From the NCBI GenBank assembly GCA_036936605.1, contig JAUPFV010000005.1, positions 59,292,742-59,356,741 of the forward strand: a stretch of DNA of 64,000 nucleotides, written 5' to 3'. Below the pieces are notes generated by a model, which was given only the letters and a program-made list of their open reading frames with translations, was not told the DNA's origin and searched no databases. How positions within the stretch are numbered: the first letter of the stretch is position 1; each line of letters opens with the position of its first letter. Source of the stretch: Limnanthes douglasii subsp. nivea. Lineage: Eukaryota; Streptophyta; Magnoliopsida; Brassicales; Limnanthaceae. The translations under genes were made by a program, and so were the position numbers. This document shows, one piece after another, positions 10,364 to 21,236 of this stretch.

Positions 10364-11649
10364 TTAGAAGTAGGGCCTCATCTTTCGAGCTGATGTTACT
10401 AGAACAAGCGCTAGCTTTTTCAACTTAAGGTATCTTTTTTTGCATCTAAAAGACTTTTGCTTACGTAATAGTCTGGCCTTGGAACGTTCGATTCTTCTCG
10501 GACTAAAACTGAACTGAATGCATAATCGGACACGGCTAAGTAGATGAACAACGTCTCCCCCAGACATGGCTTTGTCAGGACTTTCTGGGACGAGAGATGT
10601 TGCTTGATGTGATTGAAGGCGTCTGAGTATTCTCGCGTCCAATCGAAGCGATTCACTTTCCTCAATACTTGGAAGAAAGAAGCACATTTATCTGATGACC
10701 TGGAGATGAACATGTTTAAGGCAGCCAACCTTCTGGTTAAAATTTGCACTTACTTGATCATTCTAGGTGGATCCATAGTACACAAGGCATTCAATTGCAC
10801 CAGATCAGCTTCGATGCCCTGCTCACTAACTATGTAGCCTAAGAACTTTCCAGATCTTACCCTGAACGTACATTTTTCGGGGTTCAACTTTAAATTTATT
10901 TTGGCCAGATTTTCAAAAGTTTCTTCTAAGTCAGCCAAATGATCCTCATCTCTGAGACTTTTGACTAACATGTCATCAATATAAACTTCCACATTTCTGC
11001 CAATCTGACTCTCGAACGACCTATTCACTAAAATTGGATATGTTACCCCCGCATTCTTTAGTCCGAACGGCATAACTCTGTAGCATTGTAGACCCCTTCA
11101 GGTGATGAAAGTCGTGCTCTCTTGATCCCTCGGGTCCATCCATATTTGATTGTATGCAGCATATGCATCTATAAAGGACATTAAACGATTTCCGGATGTC
11201 GAGTCCACCAGTTGATCTATTCTTGGGACCAGAAAAGGATTTTTAGGGCAGGCCCTATTCAAATCAGTGAAGTCTACACACATCCGCCATTTGCCGTTTT
11301 TCTTCTTCACTAAGACCGGATTGGCTGTCCACAACAGATATTGCGATTCATGGATGTGGCCCACTTTCGTTAAATGGTCTACCTCTGCCATTATTGCTTA
11401 AGTTTTTTCTTGGGAAAAATATCTCCGCTTCCGAATGATTGGTCGAATGCTGTTCCGTATAGCCAACCTGTGACAGATAACCTCTTCTGGTACCCATGTA
11501 ACGTATTCTGTACACCAAGCAAACTGATATAATTTGGCTGAAAGAAATCTGATTAAGCTATCTGTTACCTCATTTGATAATCTTGTTCCTATTTTGAGAC
11601 TTTTTCCAGAGTTGAACGCATGGTCCTCGAAGCCTTCATCAGGGACCAT
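10364..11649 (-). pseudogene. Tat-1 reverse transcriptase
   Basis: Fragments in order on the minus strand: fingers with NPVLVKKKNGKWRMCVDF, DLNRACPKNPF and the first catalytic Asp region MSFIDAYAAYNQI (11098-11391); MPFGLKNAG then VYIDDMLVKS with the catalytic Asp pair, and KCTFRVRSGKFLGYIVS (10750-11073); then FFQVLRKVNRFDWT, KPCLGETLFIYLAVSDYA and DYYVSKSLLDA (10420-10749), the connection region. Between TFIT and the MPFGL part there is one nonsense codon (near 11095), and further stops lie near 10749, 10420 and 11392. All catalytic motifs are still visible. Confidence 0.88.
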
Positions 11650-11712
11650 GAACCCAGGGGACTCTCTCAGATCATCAACAAGATCGGAATCTAAAGGAGG
11701 CCCCTCTGACTG

Positions 11713-12353
11713 CTATTCTTGATTGGATCCGACCCCCTTCAACTGCTTGGGGGCCAGTGCCGCTTTGTAGCATTCCCTAACCATTTTCTGACTTGATCTT
11801 ACAGTTATAATATTGCTTCCCACTATGTATTTCAAACATTGGTGGACTGTGGATGGTACACCATGCATTTTAGACAACCATGATCTTCCAAAGAGGGCAT
11901 TGTATGATGTGGGTGCAACCACCACGATGAACAGTACCATCACTATTTTCTTGAATGCCCCATGCCTAGCTCTACCATTCCCTCAAATTCTCCGACGACG
12001 TCCGCGGTCGCACCGGTAAATCCCACTATAGTCCTGTCCGACCGTAGAATGGTTGGAGGATTGGTTATCTTGTTGTAGGTTGTCATGAATATGATGTTGG
12101 CGGAGCTTCACGTGTCAATCAAAATTTTCTTTATCTCGTTTCCAGTAATCTCTGCTCCGATTACCACTGCGTCCTCATGTGGACCAGCCACTTCCCTCAT
12201 GTCGTCATCCTCGAAGCAAAGGGTGGGGGATGGATTCCGGTAAAAGTGAGATGAGGCCCCTGCCTCCAACTGTGTTGGCAAACTTACGATATGCCGCTTT
12301 CTCGAGTAGTTTGATATACATGCTATTGTATCCCCCCCAAAATGGTTAGTCAC
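11713..12353 (-). pseudogene. Tat-1 protease
   Basis: The ORF at 12108-12353 ends with KILIDT at the aspartic-protease active site. The next codon, expected to be the Gly of the D-T-G triad, reads TGA here, and the following codons give SSANIIF as in related proteases. The domain then continues toward 11713, where the end of the domain appears (YNALFGRSWL and VPSTVHQCLKY). A single base change at the active site is enough to stop translation of everything downstream. Confidence 0.8.
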
Positions 12354-14230
12354 TCAAAAAATGAACATAACTCACTGACCTTTCCTCTGGGGATTGACTC
12401 CTCTACTATGTTTATACTGTTTCTTCCTGGCTTCGGATCAAGATACTTCGTTGCCACATCAAACGCATCCACAAATTCTTCTTCGATCATATCAGAAATC
12501 ATCATGGTATCGTCTTGCCTTGGAGTGACTTCTTGTTTTGGTACCACCACGGTATTCTTCTTGACAAAGTTAACCAAATTTCCATTTTCTATTAAGTATT
12601 AGACTTCTTTATTTAAAGCCACACAGTCCTTAGTGTGATGCCCGATGTCATCAAGGAACTGACAGTATTTGTTCTTCATGTTCTTCCTCGGAGTTTGAAG
12701 AGGAAAAGGCTTGCGGAAATGCACATTTGCACGTGCCTTTTCGAAAATAGTGGAGACAAACTCAGTCAACTCGGCGTAATGAGCTGGTTGGACCCCTCTA
12801 TTTGAAGTTGGTCTGATATCCCGTTGAACTGCTTGACCTGTCTGGTGATACTGTTGATTCTGAGTCGCCCGTTGAGGGGTCTGGTTCGTTGCTTGAACTG
12901 TCTGAGCCCCTGGTCAGATAGTTGTGGTCGGTTGGATAGTTTGTGGTCGAATATTCACCGTCATCTTACTAGTTCTGGCTAAGTTCAGATCCTAGTAGAA
13001 TTGAGACATAGATTCTATCTATGAGGCCCTTGTTTCCTCGACTAAGATTCTTTTTTCTCTCTGATCCAACAAAGCTCCAAACGTCATCGCTTGTGTTTCT
13101 GCAGCATTACCTTTCATTACCCCTGGAAGCAGACCCATTCAGAAGGCGGCCAGTGCTAACTTGTCCTTGCAATACTCCATGTCCTTCTTGACTTGGATGA
13201 ATCGCTTGGTGTATTCTTTCAAACTCTCTCCGATCTTCTGTCGACAATAAATGATGGCATCCTCATTGGCTCGAATTTTTTTGCTTCCGACTAAGTGATG
13301 TTGGAACATACTCCAAAACATATCGAAATTCTTTTTGCACCCTTTAGGCAGTCAGTTGTACCACTTAAAAGTGGCATTCTTAAACGTCTGAGAGAAAACT
13401 ATACACAAAAAATTGTCATCATTCTCGTAGTTAATCATGAAGTTCTTGAACTGCTCAATATGGTTGTCAGGATCCTGGGTTCCATCAAACTTCTCAATTT
13501 TGGAAATATCAAACCATTTAGGAAGATCCCCGGAGAGAATTTCCGGAGAGAAGGAGGATGACCTCCAATTATGTCCGACCTTGTACGTACTTCCCCCCCG
13601 GACCATCGTTAGTGGCTGGATAAAACCTTTCCTCGAACTATTAGACTGAGGTTACTTCCGAGTAGTAACATGATCCTCGAAATGCATTTTCCGCTTACCA
13701 ACATCAACTTTCTTCTTCGAGTCATTCCTTCTCCTATTAGTCCGATGTGTATGTTTATGCGTCCTCAGATCTTTGTGCCTTCGATCCACCTTGTACCTCG
13801 AACCAGTCTCCGAAGAGGAAGACTTATTAGAGCTCAAAGATGTATACTCGCTAGACTCAGACGGCTCATACTTTTGCTTGGATCTAGCACGTCTTTTAGA
13901 ATACCGATGAATTTTCCTGCATCGGCTCTCTTTGGGTATAACAGCATCTTGGGTGTGATCGGTATCGATCTTTTCTTGTCGGAACTCGGATCTGACCCTT
14001 TTGGTACTCGCCACCATGGCATCCCTTTCAACATTTAACCTTTCGATGTCTTCTAGCAACTCTTTTCGCCTGACGACCAAAACTGAATCTTCTAAAAGTT
14101 CTTCCGCATAACGATTCGGAGTATTGCCTTCGTTTGTGACCTGATCTTCCATCAGATGGTCTCCAGATTCGACACCAACTAAATCTCTAGTCGGATTATT
14201 CTTGATCTCACCACGAGTTTCTGTATCCAT
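12354..14230 (-). pseudogene. Tat-1 gag
   Basis: The N-terminal part (13652-14230, 192 codons from ATG) is hydrophilic, with Glu/Arg-rich helices followed by Ser- and Arg/Lys-rich tracts. A capsid part follows at 13352-13606 (FSPEILSGDLP, IEKFDGTQDPDNHIEQF) and 13139-13321 (MFWSMFQHHLVGS and GESLKEYTKRF), typical of the gypsy retrotransposon Gag domain. Near 12600-12660 a degenerate zinc knuckle is visible (YCQFLDDIGHHTKDC). The Gag to protease linker is 12350-12577. The pieces are separated by stops and frameshifts. The start at 14230 lies 75 bp inside the 5' LTR. Confidence 0.8.
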
Positions 14231-14283
14231 AATGTTTTGCGTTTAGTTTCAAGGTTTTAGAAAATTAATTCTGGGTACCAAAC

Positions 14284-14304
14284 GGTTCCCACATACAGCG
14301 TCAC
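14284..14304 (-). other. Tat-1 primer-binding-site region
   Basis: On the minus strand the bases following the 5' LTR read tgacgctgtatgtgggaacc, a diverged form of the TGGCGCCGT...GTGGGAA signature found at the primer-binding site of many plant gypsy elements. The exact primer tRNA cannot be decided from this. Confidence 0.55.
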
Positions 14305-14706
14305 TAAAGAGCTTAGTGAGACTCAGGAGCAAAGATGTTTGTATGAAGAGGTCGGACTAGAGAATATTCGTGTGATGTGACAGTGAACAGTGAATCACTA
14401 GAAAAGGAAGAGACAAAAGGAATAAATATTGAAATTATTGATCAATTATTGACCATTTTTCGCAAAATGGAATGTCCTTTATATAGTAAATGAGGTGGAG
14501 GATTAAATTACATATCTACCACCGTAAGAGTGGATTTCTTACCCCACTATTTGACTATTTATAAACAAGTTCTTGGGGTCTATCATTGAAGCCCTTTTTT
14601 TCTCGTGTGTGCTTTACTTTAGTCCTTAGTCACTAAATACATGGACCTTGATCTTATTTATGAGCTAAATTACATGTTAACTACCTCTATTTTCCTTCCC
14701 TTATCA
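14305..14706 (-). repeat. Tat-1 5' LTR
   Basis: Second copy of 3858-4270, about 402 bp, ending TTATCA before the duplicated agcct. Differences from the other LTR are scattered substitutions and a small indel near the left end, which indicates a moderately old insertion. Confidence 0.9.
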
Positions 14707-14711
14707 AGCCT
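14707..14711. repeat. target-site duplication of Tat-1 (right)
   Basis: agcct, identical to 3853-3857. The copia-1 reading frame resumes here with the bases for the Gln-Pro-x-Gly-Phe motif. Confidence 0.92.
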
Positions 14712-15582
14712 CAAGGTTTTGAAGAAGGTAATGAATGAGATGTGTGTTTGTTAAAGTGGCCCTTATTTGAGGTGGAATATTATTTGAGACAATCGAATAA
14801 GAGATCTGATTTTTATAATGTCCATCAAGTATGTGAGGAGTTGTTTTGACAATCATGTTTATTGCATTGTGGAAGCACACATGAAGAGATAAATCTTATT
14901 GATACTGTATGTGGATTTCATACGGATAGCTAGAAATAATGAGAAGATGAATAAAACCGTGAAGACAACTGAATGAGGAGTTTGAATGAAGGACATGGGA
15001 AATGTGAAAATGATGCTTGGTATAAAAATATAGATGAAAAGATTAAGAGGGTATGACATCACATACTCAATTAGTAATTTGAGAAAATTTATGGCTAATC
15101 TGGTGAATCCTTACTACAAACCCTTAAATGGTTCATGAGATACTTAGAGGTTTCAACTTAAGTTGGATTGTGTTTTAATAATAAGTACAAGGCTTATGAG
15201 ATGTTGATGGGGTATGTTGATTATGATTATGCATGCTACACTAGGAAGTCAAGTTCGAGTTATCTGTTTACTTTACTTGGGAGAGTAGTCAGCTCGAAAT
15301 CAGGTATTCAAAAGGCCATTGGTTTTTCATCTACAGAAACCGAATACATGGATGCTACTGGAGAAATGAAGGAAGTCATAATAGTTGAAAGGGTTGTTGA
15401 GTACGATCATTACTATACAACAAAAAGTAAATTTATTTTGTGATAATACTAGTAATTTTCACTTGATGAGAAATAAAAATTCCAATTATCAAACTAAGCA
15501 CATAGAAATCAAGTTTCACTTCATCCTAGATGTAGTAGAGCAAAGAGAAAATGAAGGTGGTAAAGACTATATGTATTACTAG
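14712..15582 (+). pseudogene. copia-1 reverse transcriptase end and RNase H
   Basis: This is the continuation of the interrupted copia-1 pol. The reverse transcriptase half is badly decayed, but 15168-15443 keeps the copia RNase H pattern: YVDYDYACYTRKSSSSY, then KSGIQKAIGFSSTETEYM, corresponding to the conserved D-x-D-(W/Y)-A and S-T-x-x-E-Y motifs. 15385-15582 in another frame continues with FCDNTSNFHLMRN and TKHIEIKFHF. Stops and frameshifts occur throughout. Confidence 0.75.
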
Positions 15583-16566
15583 TTTCAAAGTTCACGAACT
15601 TCATGAGACTTGTGCAAGTCTAGGAATTAGGTAGACTTAATGTCTATAAAGAGTGATTGGAACAACAACGATGGATATATGAGCCATTGTAAGCATATGT
15701 GGAGAATTGTTAGGTGTAGACTAAAAATATCTTGATCAGGAAATGTTGAGACTTAAGTGTCGAGACTTGAATTATCGAGACTTAAGAGCATGGACTGTTG
15801 GGACTCTAAAATGTTTAATGGATGATCTAAACCGAGACTTAGGTGTATACAATTATTTTGGAACCTAAGTGAAAAATATTTATAGAGACTTGTGTATAAG
15901 GATCTGATGGAATCGAATTGTATGATCATTACCTTCTAAAACTTGGTTGTAATGATTTAGCTGCTGATGCTTATGAAGATAATTCTAAGTCTTTGAATGA
16001 GACTGTGCTTGCTATAATAAGAAAACATGAATTGATTAGACATACTTAACAATTGATCTAAATACCATTGATCTCGACATGCTCAAAGAATGTTTAGAAT
16101 ATTACTGATGTCGCAGACGTCAGATGCTAGAGGTTCGTGCCACTACATGGCAGTTTATATAAGCCGGTATGGATGTTAGTTGTTACCATGGCATCTTGGT
16201 TGTTTGCATGAACATGATGTCAGCTGGTAATATGAGTGTGAAATGTTTTATCATCCATACTTTGTTACATAAATAATGAAGGGGAAGTATGAAACTACCG
16301 TTGAAACACGAGTATTACGAGGAAAAAAAGAGAGAAAGCAAAAGATTTGGTGAGTTTTAAAGAGTGAAGAAATTTAGGAAATAAACACTCATACAAACAC
16401 TAAAGAGTCATATTTCCTTTTTTAAGCTTGATAAGTTTTAGAATGGAAGAATAGTGATTGTGTTAGTTGCGTTTGAGAGTTTTATTTTAATATTTCTTCT
16501 TGTTAATTTTGAGTTTGGAATTATACATAGCCGAAACTCTACTTCTTTCCCAACACACTTATAAGG

Positions 16567-17986
16567 AGTAAGACGATAAACAAAAAATGTTTAGGTTTTT
16601 TATTAACTGGAATTTTGTTTCTTACAAAGAGCTTCAATCATATTATATAGTTTAATAGACCAATAACTTAATGGGTTAATGAGCCCAAATAACATAATGG
16701 ACTATAATGCTAACATCATCTCTCAAACTCACAATACAGTAGTAATAAACATTGCGAGTTTGTTACACATAAAAAAAATCGAGATGTCGATGGAGCCTTC
16801 TTGAAGAAATCCGCAAGGTGCCTTCAATATTTAAACGACCTTCAGATGTCATCCAACTTCCAATAGAAATAGGAATTCAAATCCAAATTCAAATTCGAAA
16901 CCAAAATACTAAAGCCAAATAACAATAACTAAATCCAAAAAACAAATTCAAACTTAAAAAACGAAAAACCGAATCGAAGTTCCAATCGAAAACCAAAAGA
17001 AAATCAAAAATCAAAACCAAATCAAACTCCAAATTAAAATCCAAAACCGAATTGAATTGTCAATCCAAAACCAAAACCGAATCGAACTGCCAATCCAAAA
17101 CCCAAACCAAAACCGAATCAATCTCTTATTCAAGACCCAAAATAGAAACAAATACTAAATCTAATTTTAAATCCAAAAAATAAATCGAATTGAAAATTAA
17201 ATCCAATTGTAAATCCAAAAACTAAATAGAATTGGGAATCCAAACTCAAACTCCAAATCACAAATCAGAATAAAACCAAAGTCTAAACTAAAATCCAAAA
17301 CCAAAACTAAAAATAAATCCAATTTCAAATCCAAAAACTAAATAAAAAACCAAACTCAAAATTCAAATCGAAAATTAGAAACAAATCGAAGTCCAAAATA
17401 AAACACAAATATAAATTAAAAAATGCAAAATACAAAATTACAAACAAAATCCAAATGACACACAAATTCAAACAATAAACATCAAACGAAAACCAAATTG
17501 AATCCAAACGCAAATCAAAAACCACGATTGAATACAAATATAAATCGAAATCAAATATCAAATCCAAAATTAAATCCAAACCCGAATCAAATCCAAAATA
17601 ATAAAATCCAAATCTAAATCAAATCCAAATATAAAGTAAAACCAAATCAAAATCTCAATCATAATTTCTACTAACCCGTTCTCCTTCCTTATTTTAATGA
17701 CTAATAACACTTGCAATAGCTGGACGAGACATTTATTTTTTTTCTCTTCTGAAGGACATCAAAAACAACTTCCACACAACATAATGGAAGATAAAAATAA
17801 TCCAAACTCAAGATTAAACCTACGCTATGATACCATGTAAAAAATAAAGAAACAAAAAACGGCCAGGGTTTCTATTAATTGAAATTTTGTTTCTTACAAA
17901 TATCTCAAGTCACGTAATATATATTAATAGATTAATAACTTAATACAATGATTAAGCCAATAACATAATCAACTATAATGCTAACA
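16567..17986 (-). mobile_element. TRIM-like element with A/C-rich interior
   Basis: Two direct repeats of about 150-160 bp (16567-16725 and 17836-17986) share blocks such as gaattttgtttcttacaaa/gaaattttgtttcttacaaa, aataacttaat and actataatgctaaca. Next to the right copy, the minus strand reads TGGTATCATAGC (17824-17835), one base from the initiator-Met primer-binding site. Next to the left copy, the minus strand has a purine-rich gagtttgagagatga tract. These are LTRs, a PBS and a PPT of a small noncoding element (1.4 kb) in minus orientation. The left LTR start is uncertain and I could not settle a target duplication. Confidence 0.7.
16860..17660. repeat. low-complexity A/C-rich tract inside the TRIM
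   Basis: About 800 bp of loose repeats of aaatccaaaacc and aaccgaatc types. The + strand is almost all A, C and T with few G, so base use is strongly strand-asymmetric. It produces a long minus-strand ORF (17325-17579) rich in Leu, Phe and Asp that is only a translation of the repeat. Confidence 0.8.
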
Positions 17987-18121
17987 TAAAACACTAATAA
18001 ATTAAATATCGGCATATTGCAAAAACTCGCATAAATTGAGTCTAAAATCTCGGCCTGCTGCGAAAGGTTACATGTCTTGTAGTCTCTATTAAAAATTAGT
18101 GTTTAAGAGTTATCCCCAACA

Positions 18122-18328
18122 ATTCTCCTAATATATAAGAATGGAATGACATGAAGAAAAATTATTTGTAATGAAAAAAACACAATTAAGTAGATATTTT
18201 TAAATGATACGATTGTTTTTGTCAAACACATAAAACCTTATAAAATAAATCATATTATATATACAAGATACTCGTAAAATGTAAAACTAAATAATTAAGA
18301 AAATTACCAATACCCGTGCGAGAAAAAT
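18122..18328. other. no gene seen
   Basis: AT-rich sequence between the copia-1 LTR and the first inverted-repeat arm. I see no coding potential. Confidence 0.5.
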
Positions 18329-18699
18329 TAAAAGTACCAATAACCACCTGTATTTTTAAGTTTACCGAAAACCACATATAACATAAAAACTTTCTTGAAA
18401 ACCCTTCAGGTATAAAAACAAAAAACTAAAATCTTTTCAGTTTCATAATCAATTCGCAAACCTCTCTGTGTAAAATAAAAACTATCAAAATCTTTCTAAT
18501 TACAATTTTATTCTACAAATTTCGGTGAATTCTAAAGCATTTCAACATAAAGTAACTAAAAAAAATCAGAGTTTCAATATGAAACTACTAAATTGTGTCT
18601 TTAATTTTTCAATTTATATGCTTAACCTGAGAATTGTCCGTGTTTGGTTTTGATTTAAAATTAGTAACCTAATAAAAACTTATGTATCTTTTTTTATGG

Positions 18700-19350
18700 T
18701 TATGATTTTTTTTCAACGTTTTACTATGTATTTACAGAATAAAATACAGTTAGTTTCGAGACAAAACATTTTTTGTTTTGTTTTTTAAACCTATTTGAAC
18801 GTAGTTAGGCACCCAACTCAAAATTAGTTTACAGAAAATCTTTCTTTTTTGTTTTTCAAACATAAAAAACTCATACACAACCTATTTGAACGTAATACAA
18901 TATCCAAGTTACAGTTGTTTTTAAAACATAAAAAAGCTATTACGCAAATTTCGCATCCAATATACAGTTAGTTTCGAGAAAAATATTCTTTCTTGTTTTT
19001 CAAACATAAAAATGATTTTACACAACCTATTTGAACGTAATTTTGCACCAAACTTATTGTTAGTTTTAAGAAAAACTTTTTCATCTTGTTTTCCAAGCAC
19101 AAAAAGATTTTACGCAACTTATTTGGATTTAATATCGCACCCAACTTACAGTTTGTTTCCGAACAAACTTTTTTTCTTGTTTTCCAAATATAATAAGGCT
19201 TTTACGCAACCTATTTGAAATTAATATCGCACCCAAGTTACAGTTAGTTTCCATACAAACTTTTTTTTCTTGTTTTTCAAACATAAAAAAGGGTTTACGC
19301 AACCTATTTGAACTTAATTTTGCACCAAACTTACAGCAGTATAAATACTA
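18700..19350. repeat. 92-bp tandem repeat
   Basis: Units carry acgcaacctatttgaa, then ...gcacccaacttacagttagttt and ...cttgtttttcaaacataaaa. The acctattt landmark occurs at 18789, 18880, 19025, 19117, 19209 and 19302, giving steps of 91-93 bp apart from one gap with a shortened unit near 18930. Units are clearly diverged. Confidence 0.85.
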
Positions 19351-19559
19351 TTTTACATGTATTTTTGATTTTTTAACGAATATAAAAAATAACAAAAGGA
19401 ACAATAACAAATTATGATTTGTAGATGCTTGTATGTTAAATTCAGAATAATGTTTTATTTGTACGAGTTATGTCTATAAATTACATTTTCTTATGTGAGG
19501 AGTATTAATTTTCTTTTATCATTTATTTATATCATGTTATTTCACAATTACAACCATTT

Positions 19560-19910
19560 GGAAGGTAATTACGCAACCAATTAAACCATATATTCGCAAT
19601 CCAAGTACACTTATATTATACATAACAAAAAATAACGTAATTCGCAACCCTTTTACGCAACGACATATAATATAATTTATGCATCCTTTTACGCAACCAT
19701 CTATAACATAATTTCACAACCAATTAAGACATAATTCTGCACCCAAAATTACACTTGTAATTTTCACAACAACTGTCTTTTTTCGTAATTATGCATACAA
19801 CAACATTGACTAATTTCACAACCAGATTGTATGTAATTATGCAGTTAGTCAATATTTAGTATTTTCACAATTAAACAACGCGCAATTACGCAAGCACACT
19901 TGCAAAAACC
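19560..19910. repeat. degenerate short repeats with cgcaacc motif
   Basis: Motifs such as ttacgcaacc, ttcgcaacc and tttcacaacc recur every 20-40 bp. They look related to the adjacent 92-bp repeat but with irregular spacing. Confidence 0.5.
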
Positions 19911-20417
19911 AAAAATTCACAAATATGTTTTCGTAAACACAGTTTTCTCATATAATTGTCAAAAGATTTACGTGAATGTATGAAATCAAAGAATCAACAT
20001 AACTAAAACAATCATATAATCGTAGAACAACAACAAAATAATTTGACACATCAAAAATACCAAAAACAGAAACGAAAATCACATGTGAATCGATATACAA
20101 TGGATAAATGGAAAAGAACAAAATAAAATACAAACGATAGACCATTGCGGAAGATCGTGACTGAGAAAGAAAATAAAAATTGATCTCAAATCGCAGAAGA
20201 AATTGATCGAATGCGAAAATAAAACTAACATATCAAAATAGTATTAACAAAGTACAATGTATATTAAAAAAAATCAGGTGATTAATAGTAATTTAGTTTC
20301 AAAATCAGATGGTTATTGGTACTTTTCAAATGTTGATAATTATTTGTAAATAGTTTTGATATGGAATGGTTATTTATAGATTAGCTAGTAGTTATATTAA
20401 CAAATATGTGCAATTTA

Positions 20418-20603
20418 ACCTCCACACGGTAGCCGAATTGGTTGAGTAAGGCATGCTTGTCATGAGTTCGAGTCCCTCTACATACGTTTTCTCGGCCGAG
20501 CCTTTTCACCTTCTGACGTCGTTTGCAGGCTATTGTGTTTGAGGGTTTACTTTGTCGCACATTGTACTTTGAATAGCGGCTTCGGATCCCTCAAGAAAAA
20601 AAA
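20418..20603 (+). mobile_element. SINE-A (tRNA-derived, Au-like)
   Basis: It has an internal RNA polymerase III promoter: A box tagccgaattgg (20430-20441) and B box gagttcgagtccc (20464-20476). The body includes ggctattgtgtttgagggttta and tgaatagcggcttcgg, as in the Au SINE 3' region, and it ends in an A tract. A probable 12-bp target duplication with two mismatches flanks it: atgtgcaattta (20406-20417) and atgtacaaatta (20604-20615). Confidence 0.8.
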
Positions 20604-20769
20604 ATGTACAAATTAATACTTGAACTTAAGCAAGAAATTTCAGTAGATGCGTGCTTACACATAAACATAACACTCAGTGCTTAGACGGACCAAGGCTCTG
20701 AGCCTGGAATGAGAGAACGGACCGAACCTTTTGAGGTTCGAATGAAGGGGAGAAAGTGGGAGTCTGGGA

Positions 20770-21215
20770 TGTTATTTATTTTAGTGTAATTGGATCGACT
20801 AGTCGACCAATTTAATCATGATATATTATCAAACAAGTCGTAGAGTGCGGAGTGCACGCTTGTTAGATTATATCACGATTAGCGGGGTCCAAGGGGCGGA
20901 GCCCCTGGCTGGGGTCAGAATTTCGAAATTGAAAATTTGACCGTTTTATTCAAATTTGAAAATTTGACCGTTTTAACACAAAACCGGTTGAGAGACCCTA
21001 ACTGCCCTAACTTCCAAACTGTATTTTGGTTGGTCGAAATTATAAATATGGGTTCTGTTGAAAAGGAAATCATATCATTTTCATCCTCTCTGTTCAAAGT
21101 ACATATCTCTGATTTTATCCAATTGAAATTTTTGGAGAACCCCAAAAATATTTCAATAAGAAATTGTTTACAAGACTTCAGAGATTATCCGGAAAACGAA
21201 ACACTATTTTCTACA
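20770..21215 (+). repeat. copia-2 5' LTR (446 bp)
   Basis: Contains the palindrome tcgactagtcga (20795-20806), a GC hairpin ggggcggagcccc, a tandem duplication of gaaaatttgaccgtttta, and a TATA box tataaata (21041-21048). Compared with the 3' LTR it has a 42-bp insertion after caaacaag (about 20837-20878) and lacks 64 bp after ggctggggtc. Confidence 0.93.
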
Positions 21216-21236
21216 TTTTATTGAAATATTCTGGTC

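Larger units (their letters stand above)
3858..14706 (-). mobile_element. Tat-1: full-length Ty3/gypsy element of the Tat type, nested in copia-1
   Basis: This 10.85-kb element has LTRs of 413 and 402 bp with TG/CA ends (TG mutated to TA in the 14305 copy) and a perfect 5-bp target duplication. Read on the minus strand the order is 5' LTR, primer-binding-site region, gag, protease, reverse transcriptase, RNase H, integrase (gypsy order), then a 3' region of about 4 kb with a separate gene on the opposite strand, a polypurine tract and the 3' LTR. The gypsy order, an additional antisense gene between pol and the 3' LTR, and tandem repeats near the end of pol together point to the Tat lineage. 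Every ORF is broken, so the copy is non-autonomous. It sits in antisense orientation inside the reverse transcriptase of copia-1 and therefore inserted later. Confidence 0.9.
15708..18121 (+). repeat. copia-1 3' LTR, split by a TRIM
   Basis: Begins TGTTAGGTGTAG and ends near TATCCCCAACA. Blocks at 15879-16566 and 17987-18121 match 1-905 in the same order, with 16567-17986 absent from the left copy. After removing that insertion the LTR is about 990 bp. The boundaries are estimates because the two LTRs are diverged. Confidence 0.65.
18330..20326. mobile_element. possible non-autonomous DNA transposon (inverted-repeat flanked)
   Basis: The 21-bp sequence at 18330-18350 (aaaagtaccaataaccacct plus g) recurs inverted at 20306-20326 with one mismatch. 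Further weak similarity continues inward. The 2-kb interval holds no convincing gene but a tandem repeat. Loosely, the arms resemble the ends of Mutator-like elements, but I found no clear target duplication, so the class is open. Confidence 0.35.

Noticed and set aside
17325..17579. Minus-strand ORF of 84 codons rich in Leu, Phe and Asp
   Set aside because: It is only the translation of the A/C-rich low-complexity tract.
18700..19350. CRISPR-like array
   Set aside because: Whole units repeat without unique spacers, and the context is a plant genome.
20418..20476. Possible tRNA gene
   Set aside because: A and B boxes are present, but no cloverleaf acceptor stem forms, and the downstream body matches a SINE.
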